NCBI GenBank assembly: GCA_910586305.1
Contig: CAJUGS010000017.1
Coordinates: 1 to 63,300, forward strand
Length of the DNA stretch: 63,300 bases
Source of the DNA: an uncultured Duncaniella sp.
GTDB lineage: Bacteria > Bacteroidota > Bacteroidia > Bacteroidales > Muribaculaceae
Direction of reading: 5' to 3'
The notes beneath the pieces are model-generated. The model was not told the DNA's origin, ran no database searches, and saw nothing but the letters and a program-made list of their open reading frames with translations. Position 1 is the stretch's first letter. Every line of letters begins with the position of its first letter. Shown piece after piece: positions 26,321-34,911 of the stretch. Both the position numbers and the translations under genes were made by a program.

Positions 26321-27520
26321 ATGAGCCACTGTTGCTACGATTTTGATACTGAGATCAACCGCCGGGGCACCGGCGCCATGAAAACCGACGCACTCACCAC
26401 TTTCTTCGGCCGTTCTGACATCGAGGGGCTCTGGATTGCCGATATGGACTTTGCGGTGTCGCCCGAGATCACCTCGGCGCTGGCCCGCCGTTTCAGCCAT
26501 GCCATCTATGGCTACACAGCTGTGCCCGACAGTTATTGGGAGTCGATAATCCACTGGCTTGACCACCGCCACGACTGGAAGGTGAAGCGAGAGGAGCTTA
26601 TCTATGTCAACGGCGTTGTGAAGGGCATAGGTTTTCTCATCAACTATTTCACCCGTCCAGGCGACAAAATGCTCATACAGCCTCCTGTCTACCATCCGTT
26701 CAGAATGCTCATAGAGGGCAACGGCAGGCAGTGTGTGACATCGCCCCTGCGCAGGACAGCCGATGGCTATGAGATGGATCTTGAGGATCTTGAGGAGAAG
26801 TTCCGCACGGAGCGTCCTGTGGCCATGATACTCTGCAATCCCCACAATCCGGTGGGCATACAGTGGTCACGCGAGGTTATGGCCCGGGTGGCTTCGCTGG
26901 CGTCCAAGTATGGCGTGAAGGTGATTTCCGATGAGATACACGGCGACCTTGTTCTCTACGGGCAGCCCCATATCCCGTTTCTCGAGGTTTCTCCCGAGGC
27001 GAGGGAAGTGGGTATCGCTCTCGGCGCGCCGTCAAAGACATTCAACATTCCCGGCCTGTCGAGCTCGTGGATTGTGATAGCCGACAGTAAGTTGAGAGAA
27101 GGATTTTTCAAGTGGATGGAGTGTAACGAGTTTTCCGAGCCTACTTTTGTGGCCACTATCGCCACTGAGGCGGCCTACCGTCACGGTGAGCCGTGGCTTG
27201 AGGCAGCCACCAATTATATAGAGGAGAATATTGCTTTCGTGGAGGATTTCTGTGCCCGCAATATCCCTGAAATCAAGGCTGTGAGACCCCAGGCCTCGTT
27301 CCTTGTGTGGCTTGACTGTCGCGGACTGGGTCTTGAGCACGACGAACTCGTGAGTCTCTTCGTGGACAATGCGCATCTCGCACTAAATGACGGCGCGATG
27401 TTTGGCGAGGAAGGCTCGGGCTATATGCGTTTCAATGTGGCCTCTCCCCGCCATGTCGTGGAGCGTTGCCTCCGTTCGCTCGAAAAGGCCATACACAATA
27501 TGGCTGTCGAGGTGGTGTAG
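26321..27520 (+). CDS. MalY/PatB-type pyridoxal-phosphate C-S lyase
   Basis: 399-residue fold-type I PLP enzyme. K239 in GAPSKTFNIPG is the PLP-binding lysine, and the N-terminal WIADMDFAVSPEI and HNPVG motifs are typical of the MalY/PatB (cystathionine beta-lyase) subgroup. The probable reaction is beta-elimination of cystathionine or cysteine conjugates to homocysteine/thiol, pyruvate and ammonia; an aminotransferase activity cannot be excluded. Cytoplasmic. A single gene between its own -7 box and a strong terminator. Confidence 0.92.
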   Translation: MSHCCYDFDTEINRRGTGAMKTDALTTFFGRSDIEGLWIADMDFAVSPEITSALARRFSHAIYGYTAVPDSYWESIIHWLDHRHDWKVKREELIYVNGVVKGIGFLINYFTRPGDKMLIQPPVYHPFRMLIEGNGRQCVTSPLRRTADGYEMDLEDLEEKFRTERPVAMILCNPHNPVGIQWSREVMARVASLASKYGVKVISDEIHGDLVLYGQPHIPFLEVSPEAREVGIALGAPSKTFNIPGLSSSWIVIADSKLREGFFKWMECNEFSEPTFVATIATEAAYRHGEPWLEAATNYIEENIAFVEDFCARNIPEIKAVRPQASFLVWLDCRGLGLEHDELVSLFVDNAHLALNDGAMFGEEGSGYMRFNVASPRHVVERCLRSLEKAIHNMAVEVV

Positions 27521-27543
27521 TCCGCACAGACATAAAAATAATA

Positions 27544-27590
27544 AACCGGTGTTGGCGGAATCGTAAGATCCGGCTCACCGGTTGTTTTTT
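27544..27590 (+). terminator. Rho-independent terminator of the C-S lyase gene
   Basis: AACCGGTG (27544-27551) pairs with CACCGGTT (27576-27583), with a partial inner stem, followed by a run of T. Confidence 0.75.
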
Positions 27591-27663
27591 TATATCTGCT
27601 ACCGACCGTAGGAGGGGGGTGCACGATATTCCAGGACTGTGACTTTGCTGTCAAGGTAGGTAT

Positions 27664-27764
27664 AAAAAAAATGAGGGGAGTTTCACAACTGCCCTCATGC
27701 TTTAACCTAACTTTTTGTTGACTTTTTCTTTGTGATAGTAGCTATATGCCACTGACGCTAAATT
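27664..27764 (-). ncRNA. Candidate small RNA of about 100 nt
   Basis: A minus-strand unit with a -7 box (TATCTTTG) at 27777-27770, a predicted start near 27764, no sensible reading frame, and an intrinsic terminator: ATGAGGG pairs with CCCTCAT and AGTT with AACT across one mismatch (27671-27698), followed by a run of eight T. The 60 bases ahead of the hairpin are A-rich and single-stranded-looking (CAACAAAAAGTTAGGTTAAA), like a seed region. No minus-strand gene exists that this promoter and terminator could serve. The RNA family is not recognised; start and end are inferred. Confidence 0.5.
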
Positions 27765-27769
27765 CTGTA

Positions 27770-27777
27770 CAAAGATA
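27770..27777 (-). promoter_or_regulatory. -7 box of the candidate small RNA
   Basis: Reads TATCTTTG on the minus strand (TAnnTTTG). No TTTG at the -33 distance. Confidence 0.45.
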
Positions 27778-27908
27778 TGAAGAATATTTCACATCACGCA
27801 TATTTTTATGGTTAAAATTTGTGAACGTAATTAAATTTTATGACATTTTGACATTAAAAGGGTCAAAAACAGGTGTTTTAACATTGTTAAAGTTCATTTT
27901 TGGCAAAA

Positions 27909-27940
27909 TTTGATTTATTCAAATAAAGGTGTTATATTTG
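27909..27940 (+). promoter_or_regulatory. Consensus promoter of the glycosyltransferase gene
   Basis: TTTG (27909-27912), exactly 20 bases, TATATTTG (27933-27940): a full match to the Bacteroidetes sigma-ABfr consensus. The ATG follows at 27961. The rest of 27780-27908 is A/T-rich with no gene seen. Confidence 0.75.
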
Positions 27941-27960
27941 CGTGACAAAGAATCAGATCA

Positions 27961-28722
27961 ATGGAAAAAATCTCCGCCACCATTTTGGCTTTCAATGAAG
28001 AGAAGCGCATAGGCGCTTGTCTGGACTCGTTGCGCGATATTGCCGACGAAATCATCGTGGTCGATTCTTTTTCCACCGACCGAACGGTGGATATATGTCG
28101 TGAGGCCGGGTGCAAGGTGATACAGCGTGCGTTTGACGGCTTCGGTGCCCAGCGGCAATATGCCACTTCTCTTACGAGCCATAGGTTTGTCCTCTCTATT
28201 GATGCCGACGAGGTTGTCTCGCCTGCGTTGCGCGACAGCATAGTGCGTCTGAAGGAGGCCGGATTTACCCACCGGGTCTATAGAATCTCCCGTCTGAACT
28301 TCTATTGCGGATATCCTGTGAAGCATTGCGGATGGTATCCCGACTATCATATACGTCTGTTTGACAAGAGGTATGCCAACTGGAACCTTCGCGATGTGGG
28401 CGAGAAGGTGATTTTCCGCGACTCTGTGCGTCCCGAACCTCTGGACGGTGACATACTCCACCATCGTTGCGACTCGCGCAGCCAGTTCAGGGAGGTGACA
28501 CGCAATCACGCGGGTATAAAGGCCCGTATTCTGGCCGGACGTCCCGACAGTATCCCGGTTCTGTCGCCTTTCATACATGGCTTTAAGGCTTTATGGAAGA
28601 CATATATCAATGACGGTGGCATACTTGAGGGTAGTGTGGGGCGTGATATTGCCATGGAGTCCTATCGAGCCGAGTATCTGGCCTATTCGATAGCACGAAG
28701 ACTGAAAATGAAGAAAAAGTGA
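27961..28722 (+). CDS. Family 2 glycosyltransferase, WaaE/KdtX-like
   Basis: 253 aa. The GT-A fold begins at the N-terminus (ISATILAFNEEKRIG), with VDSFSTDRT and the DxD-like IDADEVVS at about residue 80-87. The short length and the sequence GCKVIQRAFDGFGAQRQYA fit the WaaE/KdtX subgroup, which adds beta-glucose to the LPS inner core. The acceptor here is unknown. Cytoplasmic face of the inner membrane. Monocistronic, with a consensus promoter and a terminator. Confidence 0.9.
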   Translation: MEKISATILAFNEEKRIGACLDSLRDIADEIIVVDSFSTDRTVDICREAGCKVIQRAFDGFGAQRQYATSLTSHRFVLSIDADEVVSPALRDSIVRLKEAGFTHRVYRISRLNFYCGYPVKHCGWYPDYHIRLFDKRYANWNLRDVGEKVIFRDSVRPEPLDGDILHHRCDSRSQFREVTRNHAGIKARILAGRPDSIPVLSPFIHGFKALWKTYINDGGILEGSVGRDIAMESYRAEYLAYSIARRLKMKKK

Positions 28723-28777
28723 AGACCGGGCAGTCGCTCTCTTTGACGGAGGGTGGTGAGAGTCCGGATGAGATATA

Positions 28778-28829
28778 ACATACCGTGTACACCGAGGCGC
28801 GAGGCGCGGAGGTGCACACGGTATGGTTT
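28778..28829 (+). terminator. Terminator between convergent genes
   Basis: CATACCGTGT (28778-28787) pairs with ACACGGTATG (28815-28824), and CACC with GGTG inside; TTTTT follows on the plus strand. It ends the glycosyltransferase transcript and, as a hairpin, may also serve the convergent alkaline phosphatase gene. Confidence 0.75.
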
Positions 28830-28849
28830 TTCTTGGCCGCTCGTCGTCG

Positions 28850-30232
28850 TCAGAGGGCGAGCTGGAGTATTTTTTCGGGAATCTGTGTGTTGTCGATCAT
28901 TGGTGCGAACAGTTGTGATCCGCTGCCGATGGCGTAGACCGGCACCGGTCCGCCCGAGTGGCCGTTGGTGGTCCATCCGAGGCCGGTGAGACCGTCGAGA
29001 ATTTTGAAAATCCGTTCGGTGAAGGTGTCAAACTGGTTGTAGAGTGTGGTCTTTCCGCCAGAGAGATCTCCCGCCATACATTTCTCGAATTCGGCCTTGA
29101 GTTGTTCGGTCTGCTCTTCGGTGACCGGCACCGGTCCCCAGAATCCGAGGTTTGCGGCGAGATATTCCTTCATGTCGTCCCATTCGTAGATGCGTCGGCT
29201 GTCTCGCAGAGAGCGGCAGTAGTCGGCCAGACGGTCCTTGGATACGCGCTGGTGGTCGAAGTAGCCGAGGTGGAGGTCGTAGCCCACGGTGTTGTTACCA
29301 AGTCCGAGTCCGCCTGTCTCGTGGTCGGCTGTCACTACTATGAGTGTCTCGTCGGGATGTGCGAGGTAGAAGTCGTAGGCATGGCGTAGGGCCTGGTTGA
29401 AGTTGAGTGTCTCCTTTATGATTGTTCCGCCGTCGTTGGCGTGTCCTCCGTAGTCGATGTTGCCGCCTTCCACCATCATGAAGAATCGGTCGGGGTGTGT
29501 GCGCTGCATATGGTTTAGGCCTGCAGCTGTCATTTCGGGAAGGGTCATTGCTCCTTTTACAGAGTCGATGGTGAATCCTATCTGCCATGCGGGAAGGTTT
29601 TCGGGGTTGAGTAGCAGCACTTTGTCGGACTTTGCTGCGGCGAGTTCACCCAGGCCGTGGACTATTTCCACGCCGTTGGCCGCGAAGGTGTCGAGCAGGT
29701 CGTTGGGCTTTCCTTCCTTTGTGTAGGTTCCACGCAGGGTGGATCCGGCGAGGAAACTGTAGCCCGAGGCTGCGGCCTGCTTTCCTATTTCGTAGTACAT
29801 TCCGCGGTGGGGTACGTGGGCGTAGAAGGCACCCGGTGTAGCATCGTCGATAGGCACTGATGTGACGAGGGCTATGCCGTAGCCTCTGTCGGCCAGGCGG
29901 CGAGCAATCGAGATGACTTCGGTGCTGTCGGGCGTCATTCCAAGCATACCGTTTTTGGTCTTGTGGCCCGAGGCAAGCGCTGTGCCTGCCGCTGCCGAGT
30001 CGGTGACGGGTGACGACGCGGAGTAGGTGGTGGCCAGTGATGCTACGGGAAATTGCATCATTAGGATGTGGTCGGTATTGCCGAGAATGGTGCGGTTGTA
30101 GGCTTCGGTGGCCATTACCTGTCCCATTCCCATTCCGTCGCCGATGAAGTAGAATATGTAGCGTGGCGCGGCGGCGAATGATGTAGCGACTGTGATAATC
30201 GCGAGCAAGAGTGTGATGATGCGGTGTTTCAT
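28850..30232 (-). CDS. Alkaline phosphatase (PhoA superfamily)
   Basis: 460 aa, with a Sec signal peptide of about 21 residues; probably periplasmic. Metal ligands and nucleophile are in place: D32 in GDGMG, S79 in TDSAAAGTA, DYGGHANDGG and TADHETGG. It hydrolyses phosphomonoesters to release phosphate. The gene follows the GH3-family gene by 27 bases in the same direction. There is no recognisable Pho-box, so regulation is unknown. Confidence 0.95.
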   Translation of the reverse strand: MKHRIITLLLAIITVATSFAAAPRYIFYFIGDGMGMGQVMATEAYNRTILGNTDHILMMQFPVASLATTYSASSPVTDSAAAGTALASGHKTKNGMLGMTPDSTEVISIARRLADRGYGIALVTSVPIDDATPGAFYAHVPHRGMYYEIGKQAAASGYSFLAGSTLRGTYTKEGKPNDLLDTFAANGVEIVHGLGELAAAKSDKVLLLNPENLPAWQIGFTIDSVKGAMTLPEMTAAGLNHMQRTHPDRFFMMVEGGNIDYGGHANDGGTIIKETLNFNQALRHAYDFYLAHPDETLIVVTADHETGGLGLGNNTVGYDLHLGYFDHQRVSKDRLADYCRSLRDSRRIYEWDDMKEYLAANLGFWGPVPVTEEQTEQLKAEFEKCMAGDLSGGKTTLYNQFDTFTERIFKILDGLTGLGWTTNGHSGGPVPVYAIGSGSQLFAPMIDNTQIPEKILQLAL

Positions 30233-30259
30233 GGTCGTTGTATCTTGGGATTATAAATT

Positions 30260-31765
30260 CTATTGGGAGTTGAAGGCGAGAATCTCGTCCATGGGATGGC
30301 GGGAATTGGACAGGCGCGGCACTTTGCGCTGTCCGCCGAGTCGGCCGGTTGACTTGAGCCATGCGTCAAAAACGCCGGGACGGCCTTTCACGATGGATAG
30401 GCGGTCGAGGAATATTCCGTGGGCTCTTTTGGCTTCGTAGTCGGAGTTTTCCTGTTGTAGCGCGCGGTCGAGACGGTCGGCAAAGTCTTCGAGCGAGTCG
30501 GGCTCGCGGTCAAACTCTATGAGCCATTCGTGACGCCCGCGGTGGTTTCCCTCGGCGTAGACCGGCGCGGCGGTATAGTTGGCCACCGATGCACCCGTGT
30601 CGTGGCATACCCTCGCGATGGCTGCGTCGGCATTGTCGACCATCAGTTCTTCGCCGAAGGCGTTTATGAAGCTTTTGGTGCGTCCGGCTATAGAGATTCT
30701 GAGCGGGTCGATGCTCTCTATGCGCACGGTGTCGCCGAGCGGGTAGCGCCAGAGTCCGTTGCAGGATGTGATGACGAGTGCGTAGATTTTTCCCTCTTCG
30801 ACTTTCCAGGCCGGGATGAGCTTGTCGGAGCCTACTGGCTGGAATTCATAGAATGTGCCTGTGTCGAGCATGAGGAGGAGTGTCTCCGAGTCTCGTGAGT
30901 CCTGCACTCCGAAGAATCCTTCGGAGGCGTTGTAGCAGTTGATGTAGCGCATTTTTGCCGGGTCGGTGATGCGTGCATACTCGTCGCGATAGGGGGCCAT
31001 GGCTATACCTCCGTGGAAGAACACCTCGAGGCGAGGCCAGACGTCGTGGATTGTGGATGCGCCTGTGTGGTCCAGTATGCCTCTGAGTACTGTGAGAAAC
31101 CATGACGGTACACCCGATATGTTGGTGATGTCCTCGTTTGCGGCGGCCTTTACGAGAGCCGGGAGCTTTGTTTCCCAGTCGGGCATGAGCGCTATCTGCC
31201 GCGACGGCACTCTGATGAGGTTGGCGAGAGGGTTGATGTGTTCTATGAGGTTGGCCGAGAGGTCGCCCACTCTGACTCCTTCCGGCGTGGCGAGTTCGGT
31301 GGCGAAGCTTCCGCCGAGTATGAAGCTCTTTCCGGAAAATATGCGGCTGTCGGGGTAGAGGTTTAGGTATGAGGCGATGACGTGTGCTCCTCCACGGTAG
31401 TGGCTGAGACGTAGCGATGAGTCAGTGACGGGGATGTATTTGCTCTTTCCGTCGGATGTTCCCGACGACTGTGCGAAGCGTCGGGTGACCCCGGGCCAAA
31501 GGATGTCTTTCTCTCCATTCACCATTCTCATCACGAGTGGCCTGATGTCGGCATAGGCCGGTGGCTCTGGTATGGCCTTGCGGAATGAGTCGTAGTCGGT
31601 CACCTGTGTGAGGCCGTGTGTTTCTCCCCATAGAGTGTGGCGTCCGTTACCGACGAGCGAGCGTAGCACATTGAGCTGCACCTCGCGGGTTCTTCCCTTC
31701 CAGGCGGCGGCTGCAGCCGATAGGCGGTCGAAGTATAGCTTTGCGAGAGGCGTGAAGTTGAGCAT
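30260..31765 (-). CDS. GH3-auxin-family acyl-adenylating enzyme
   Basis: 501 aa, homologous in layout to the plant GH3 acyl-acid amido synthetases (ANL adenylation superfamily). Readable motifs are the nucleotide-binding SSGTSDGKSKYIP and YNASEGFFGVQD, plus GLWRYPLGDTVR near the hinge. Plant members join an amino acid to an acyl acid via an acyl-AMP; the bacterial substrates are unknown. No signal peptide; cytoplasmic. Its ATG overlaps the DUF4919 stop codon (TAATG), so the two are translationally coupled. Confidence 0.9.
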   Translation of the reverse strand: MLNFTPLAKLYFDRLSAAAAAWKGRTREVQLNVLRSLVGNGRHTLWGETHGLTQVTDYDSFRKAIPEPPAYADIRPLVMRMVNGEKDILWPGVTRRFAQSSGTSDGKSKYIPVTDSSLRLSHYRGGAHVIASYLNLYPDSRIFSGKSFILGGSFATELATPEGVRVGDLSANLIEHINPLANLIRVPSRQIALMPDWETKLPALVKAAANEDITNISGVPSWFLTVLRGILDHTGASTIHDVWPRLEVFFHGGIAMAPYRDEYARITDPAKMRYINCYNASEGFFGVQDSRDSETLLLMLDTGTFYEFQPVGSDKLIPAWKVEEGKIYALVITSCNGLWRYPLGDTVRIESIDPLRISIAGRTKSFINAFGEELMVDNADAAIARVCHDTGASVANYTAAPVYAEGNHRGRHEWLIEFDREPDSLEDFADRLDRALQQENSDYEAKRAHGIFLDRLSIVKGRPGVFDAWLKSTGRLGGQRKVPRLSNSRHPMDEILAFNSQ

Positions 31766-32481
31766 TACAGTTCGTCGGGATGCTTGAGATAGTATTGTTC
31801 GAGGAGTGGGCCGATGTTGAAGTAGTATCCTCCGGCGTCTTTTCCGGCCGGATCCTTCACGGTGATGTATTCAAAGGACGGGTCGTAGAACACGTGGTCG
31901 GCCACGGTGCGGTTCATCATGTTCAGGAGCACGTATTCGTGTTGCGGTTCAATGACATACCATGCGTTTTCCTCGTCCTCTCCTGTGCCGGTGGAGACGA
32001 TGGCCATGAGTAGGTAGTTGAGCTTGTATTGCCAGATGTTGGCGAGATTGTTTTTGCCCTTTCCGCGCAGTGCGTTGATGAGCATCACCATTTCTCCGAG
32101 GTTGAAGGGGTTGTCGGCGAGCGCGGCTTCTGCATATACAATGACCGAGTCACACTCCTGGCGGGTGAGTTTCTTGGCTTTTGTCAGTGTCGCGGCATAG
32201 TTGAGCGATCGTTCGGAGGAGCGGTAGGGGTCGTAGTCTTCCTGGAATATGTAACCGAGGTAGAGACGGCGGTATTTGTCGATTTTCATCGCCGTGTCGT
32301 TGCGCTGAAACTCTTTCATGAGTCTCGGGTAGTAGTAGGGCGAGGAGTGGTCGAGGGTCTCGCGCTTTATCTGTTCCATGTCGGGCTTCTCGCGCTTGAG
32401 CTGCGGGAGCACCTGTGAGCCGGCAGAGAGGCCTGTGGCAAGCAGGAATGTCAGTGTGAGGATGTGTATGATGCGATGCAT
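31765..32481 (-). CDS. DUF4919 family exported protein
   Basis: 238 aa from the start at 32481, with a signal peptide (about residues 1-22, LLATGLSAGSQ). The family signature is seen in SSPYYYPRLMKEFQRNDT and LYLGYIFQEDYDPYR; the helical body suggests a TPR-like fold. DUF4919 occurs in Bacteroidales with no known function. It is probably periplasmic. It is coupled to the following GH3-family gene by a one-base stop/start overlap, which suggests a related task. The frame extends 19 codons upstream, without a signal peptide. Confidence 0.85.
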   Translation of the reverse strand: MHRIIHILTLTFLLATGLSAGSQVLPQLKREKPDMEQIKRETLDHSSPYYYPRLMKEFQRNDTAMKIDKYRRLYLGYIFQEDYDPYRSSERSLNYAATLTKAKKLTRQECDSVIVYAEAALADNPFNLGEMVMLINALRGKGKNNLANIWQYKLNYLLMAIVSTGTGEDEENAWYVIEPQHEYVLLNMMNRTVADHVFYDPSFEYITVKDPAGKDAGGYYFNIGPLLEQYYLKHPDEL

Positions 32482-32518
32482 AGGATTGATTCGGTGAGAG
32501 TTATTTGTGTGTGGGTGT

Positions 32519-33007
32519 TCAGGATGGCCACGCTGCAATCAGCACTGCCGCCGCTGTGCCGATGATGCTCATGGTCACCACGACCGGGAGTCCTTTAGCA
32601 CAAAGATAGTTTAAAAATTTGGAAGTAGGAAATTCCAGTATCTTTCCGGCAGGTGTTTTTGCAAATGCTATTCCTCCGAGCACGGCTCCGATGAAGGCTC
32701 CGGCCACCATCGCGGCGTGGGACGAGGTGGCCAGTCCGACGAGCATTCCGGCCATTGATGCTCCGCAGATGTATGGTGTGCCGATGCGCGAGCCGTTGAT
32801 TGCCGGCGGCAGTATGAGGCCGAGGGCTACCACTATGAGCATTGCGACTGCCCAGAAGATGTAGCTTGAAAGCGGTAGTGTCTCTCCCGGCAGTAATCCG
32901 GTGGCACACAGTCCGAGGAAGGCTGTCACGGCGGCATAGGTGGCTCGGCTGAAGGAGAGTGTGGCCGCGCACAGCAGGAGCATTATTGAGATGATGGCGA
33001 TAGTCAT
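32519..33007 (-). CDS. Small multi-pass membrane protein of unknown function
   Basis: 162 aa with about five hydrophobic segments (residues 3-20, 25-42, 47-68, 78-115 and 138-159). A glycine-rich stretch (VAGAFIGAVLGGIAF) resembles the packing found in DUF456-like or glycine-zipper membrane proteins, but I do not assign a family. It is first in a likely operon with DUF4919, the GH3-family enzyme and alkaline phosphatase; the gap to DUF4919 is 37 bases. Confidence 0.75.
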   Translation of the reverse strand: MTIAIISIMLLLCAATLSFSRATYAAVTAFLGLCATGLLPGETLPLSSYIFWAVAMLIVVALGLILPPAINGSRIGTPYICGASMAGMLVGLATSSHAAMVAGAFIGAVLGGIAFAKTPAGKILEFPTSKFLNYLCAKGLPVVVTMSIIGTAAAVLIAAWPS

Positions 33008-33084
33008 GGGTGGCGGTGATGTTGTTGTCTATAACAACGTCCGGTGTCGGACAAATGTTGGGCTGTGGGAGAGTGGAGGCGGAA

Positions 33085-34911
33085 TCAGACAAGATAGCCG
33101 TATTTCCTCATCCTCTCCTTGAACGCGGCGAGATTTTCCTTTTTGACGAGGAGCATGAAGCCTTCGGCGGCCACAGTGAGTTCGCGCAGACGGGCGTCGG
33201 ATGTGAGGATTCCGACGAGTTCCCTGTCGGAGGAATCAATCTGATAGGCCACAAGCTGCAGGCTGGGCGATGTGATGTGGGCGCACTTGTGGAGAAGATC
33301 GTCAAGAAAGCCGGTCCACACTGGTGTGATGGTGTCGCCGACGAGGAGCCGGAAGTTGGATATCTTCCGGTCGAGATCGTTGGGTGTGATGCAGCCTTCG
33401 AGGAATTTCTCGGCCGAGGCTGAGAATCGGTGTTCGCCCACAGGGACGAGGTAGTCTCGTAGGATGGTCTCGTAGGGGTTGTTGTCGCCGAGTGTCATCA
33501 TTATGAGTCTGTCGGTGTCAAACTCAAACATAGGCCCTTTCGCATCGCCGGCTGTGTCGTAGTCTTCGGTGAGTCCGAGAGCGTAGCGTCCCAGCGGTGT
33601 GAGACGCACTGCCTTGATGCCTCCGAGCACCGATGTGGCTTCCCGAGAGGGTGTGGTGTAGACCATTTCCAGGATGCCGAGTGAGGCCATGGCTCCTGTG
33701 ATTAACTGGAAGACGGGGAGTGTGAACTGGGATATGATGGTGAAGGGGGCGATGAATTTTCCTGTGTAGTCGTTGCGCACGGAGAAGTTGGATGTCTGTC
33801 CTGGATTGACCGGGAAGAGCAGCGAGGGAAATTCCTTGGAGTTGCGCATATGGTTCTCGATGCTCTCGAACAGGAGCCATTTTTCGGCGGCATAGGTGGA
33901 GAGAGCTGTGAAATATTGTTTTAGAGCTGCCGAGAAGTTTGGGGTGACAAACATTGCCGGATAGACTTTCGAGAGAATCAGTCCGGCAAAGAATGTGAGA
34001 GTGTGTTCTGAGGAGTTGCGAATGAACGATACGATGCGACGCGCCACTACGTGGGGCGGGTTGGGGATGACTTTGCGTCCGTTGACCGACTGGATGGAGT
34101 AGAGGCAGAAGACTGATGTGGCCAGTGTGGCAGCGAGGTTCTTGAGGTTCTTTTCGGGCGATTCGGGGAAGAATTCGCTGAATGTGAGCTGTCGGGACAC
34201 ACGCTTTATGGTGGTGGCGGTGACTTTTGTGCGCCCCATCTCGAGATTGCCGTTGAGATAGAGGGTGTGCATCACAGGGTAGAGTGGCTCTACCTCGGAG
34301 AGTGTGCTGTAGATTTTTTCGCCGGCGCCCGGTTCGTAGTTGTCTACAGTGATGATCGGGAGAGGCTCGGGTGATATGTAGGGTGAGAGGATGGGGCGTA
34401 TCGACTTGGGCATTGTGAGATAGTCGACCGACTGTCCCCATGATCCGAACGACTCTGTCTTGAGCAGCGTGAACGGAGGCGTGAGGTCCATCGATGTGCT
34501 GTTGTAGAATCCCCATCCTTTTTTGCGTTGCCCCACTTCGGCTCCGTATATGTCTCGGGCTGTTCCGAATGATATAAACACGTTGCGGTCGACGAGGCGG
34601 AACACATCGATGGCCTTTGTTGGGAATGTGCCGAGGTATGTCCTGACGCATTCCGGTGAGCTCAGCAGAACTGCCGCACAGTGGCTCAGCTCGGCTTTTT
34701 TCGTCGATGTGATTTTCTTGATGATCTGCGGGATGTACTCGCTCAGAATCATCGTGCTCGTGACCACGTTGTATTCGTCGAACAGCGACTGGAACGACTC
34801 GAGTATCTTCTTGAGCTGGTCCTTGGAGAAGTCGGCCTCGAGCATTTCGGACATCTCTGTGATGTCGGCGCCCTTGGAGCGCAGTGTGATGGTGTTCTTT
34901 GATAGTATCAT
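33085..34911 (-). CDS. Unknown 608-aa protein, partner of the SNF2 ATPase
   Basis: 608 aa from the ATG at 34911, which overlaps the SNF2 stop by four bases (ATGA), a sign of tight coupling. The frame runs 74 codons further but only as a shadow of the SNF2 gene. No signal peptide or clear membrane helix. The N-terminus is helical (DFSKDQLKKILESFQSLFDE). A winged-helix-like stretch (KAVRLTPLGRYALGL) lies near residue 460, and the C-terminus (ELVGILTSDARLREL ... ERMRKYGYLV) vaguely resembles the N-terminal domain of bacterial XPB-like helicases. That resemblance is by eye only; the function is unknown. Confidence 0.85.
   Translation of the reverse strand: MILSKNTITLRSKGADITEMSEMLEADFSKDQLKKILESFQSLFDEYNVVTSTMILSEYIPQIIKKITSTKKAELSHCAAVLLSSPECVRTYLGTFPTKAIDVFRLVDRNVFISFGTARDIYGAEVGQRKKGWGFYNSTSMDLTPPFTLLKTESFGSWGQSVDYLTMPKSIRPILSPYISPEPLPIITVDNYEPGAGEKIYSTLSEVEPLYPVMHTLYLNGNLEMGRTKVTATTIKRVSRQLTFSEFFPESPEKNLKNLAATLATSVFCLYSIQSVNGRKVIPNPPHVVARRIVSFIRNSSEHTLTFFAGLILSKVYPAMFVTPNFSAALKQYFTALSTYAAEKWLLFESIENHMRNSKEFPSLLFPVNPGQTSNFSVRNDYTGKFIAPFTIISQFTLPVFQLITGAMASLGILEMVYTTPSREATSVLGGIKAVRLTPLGRYALGLTEDYDTAGDAKGPMFEFDTDRLIMMTLGDNNPYETILRDYLVPVGEHRFSASAEKFLEGCITPNDLDRKISNFRLLVGDTITPVWTGFLDDLLHKCAHITSPSLQLVAYQIDSSDRELVGILTSDARLRELTVAAEGFMLLVKKENLAAFKERMRKYGYLV

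Noticed and set aside
33524..34651. 375-codon minus-strand frame inside the 608-aa gene.
   Set aside because: Same strand, other frame, with an Arg/His/Pro-rich composition typical of a frame-shifted shadow.
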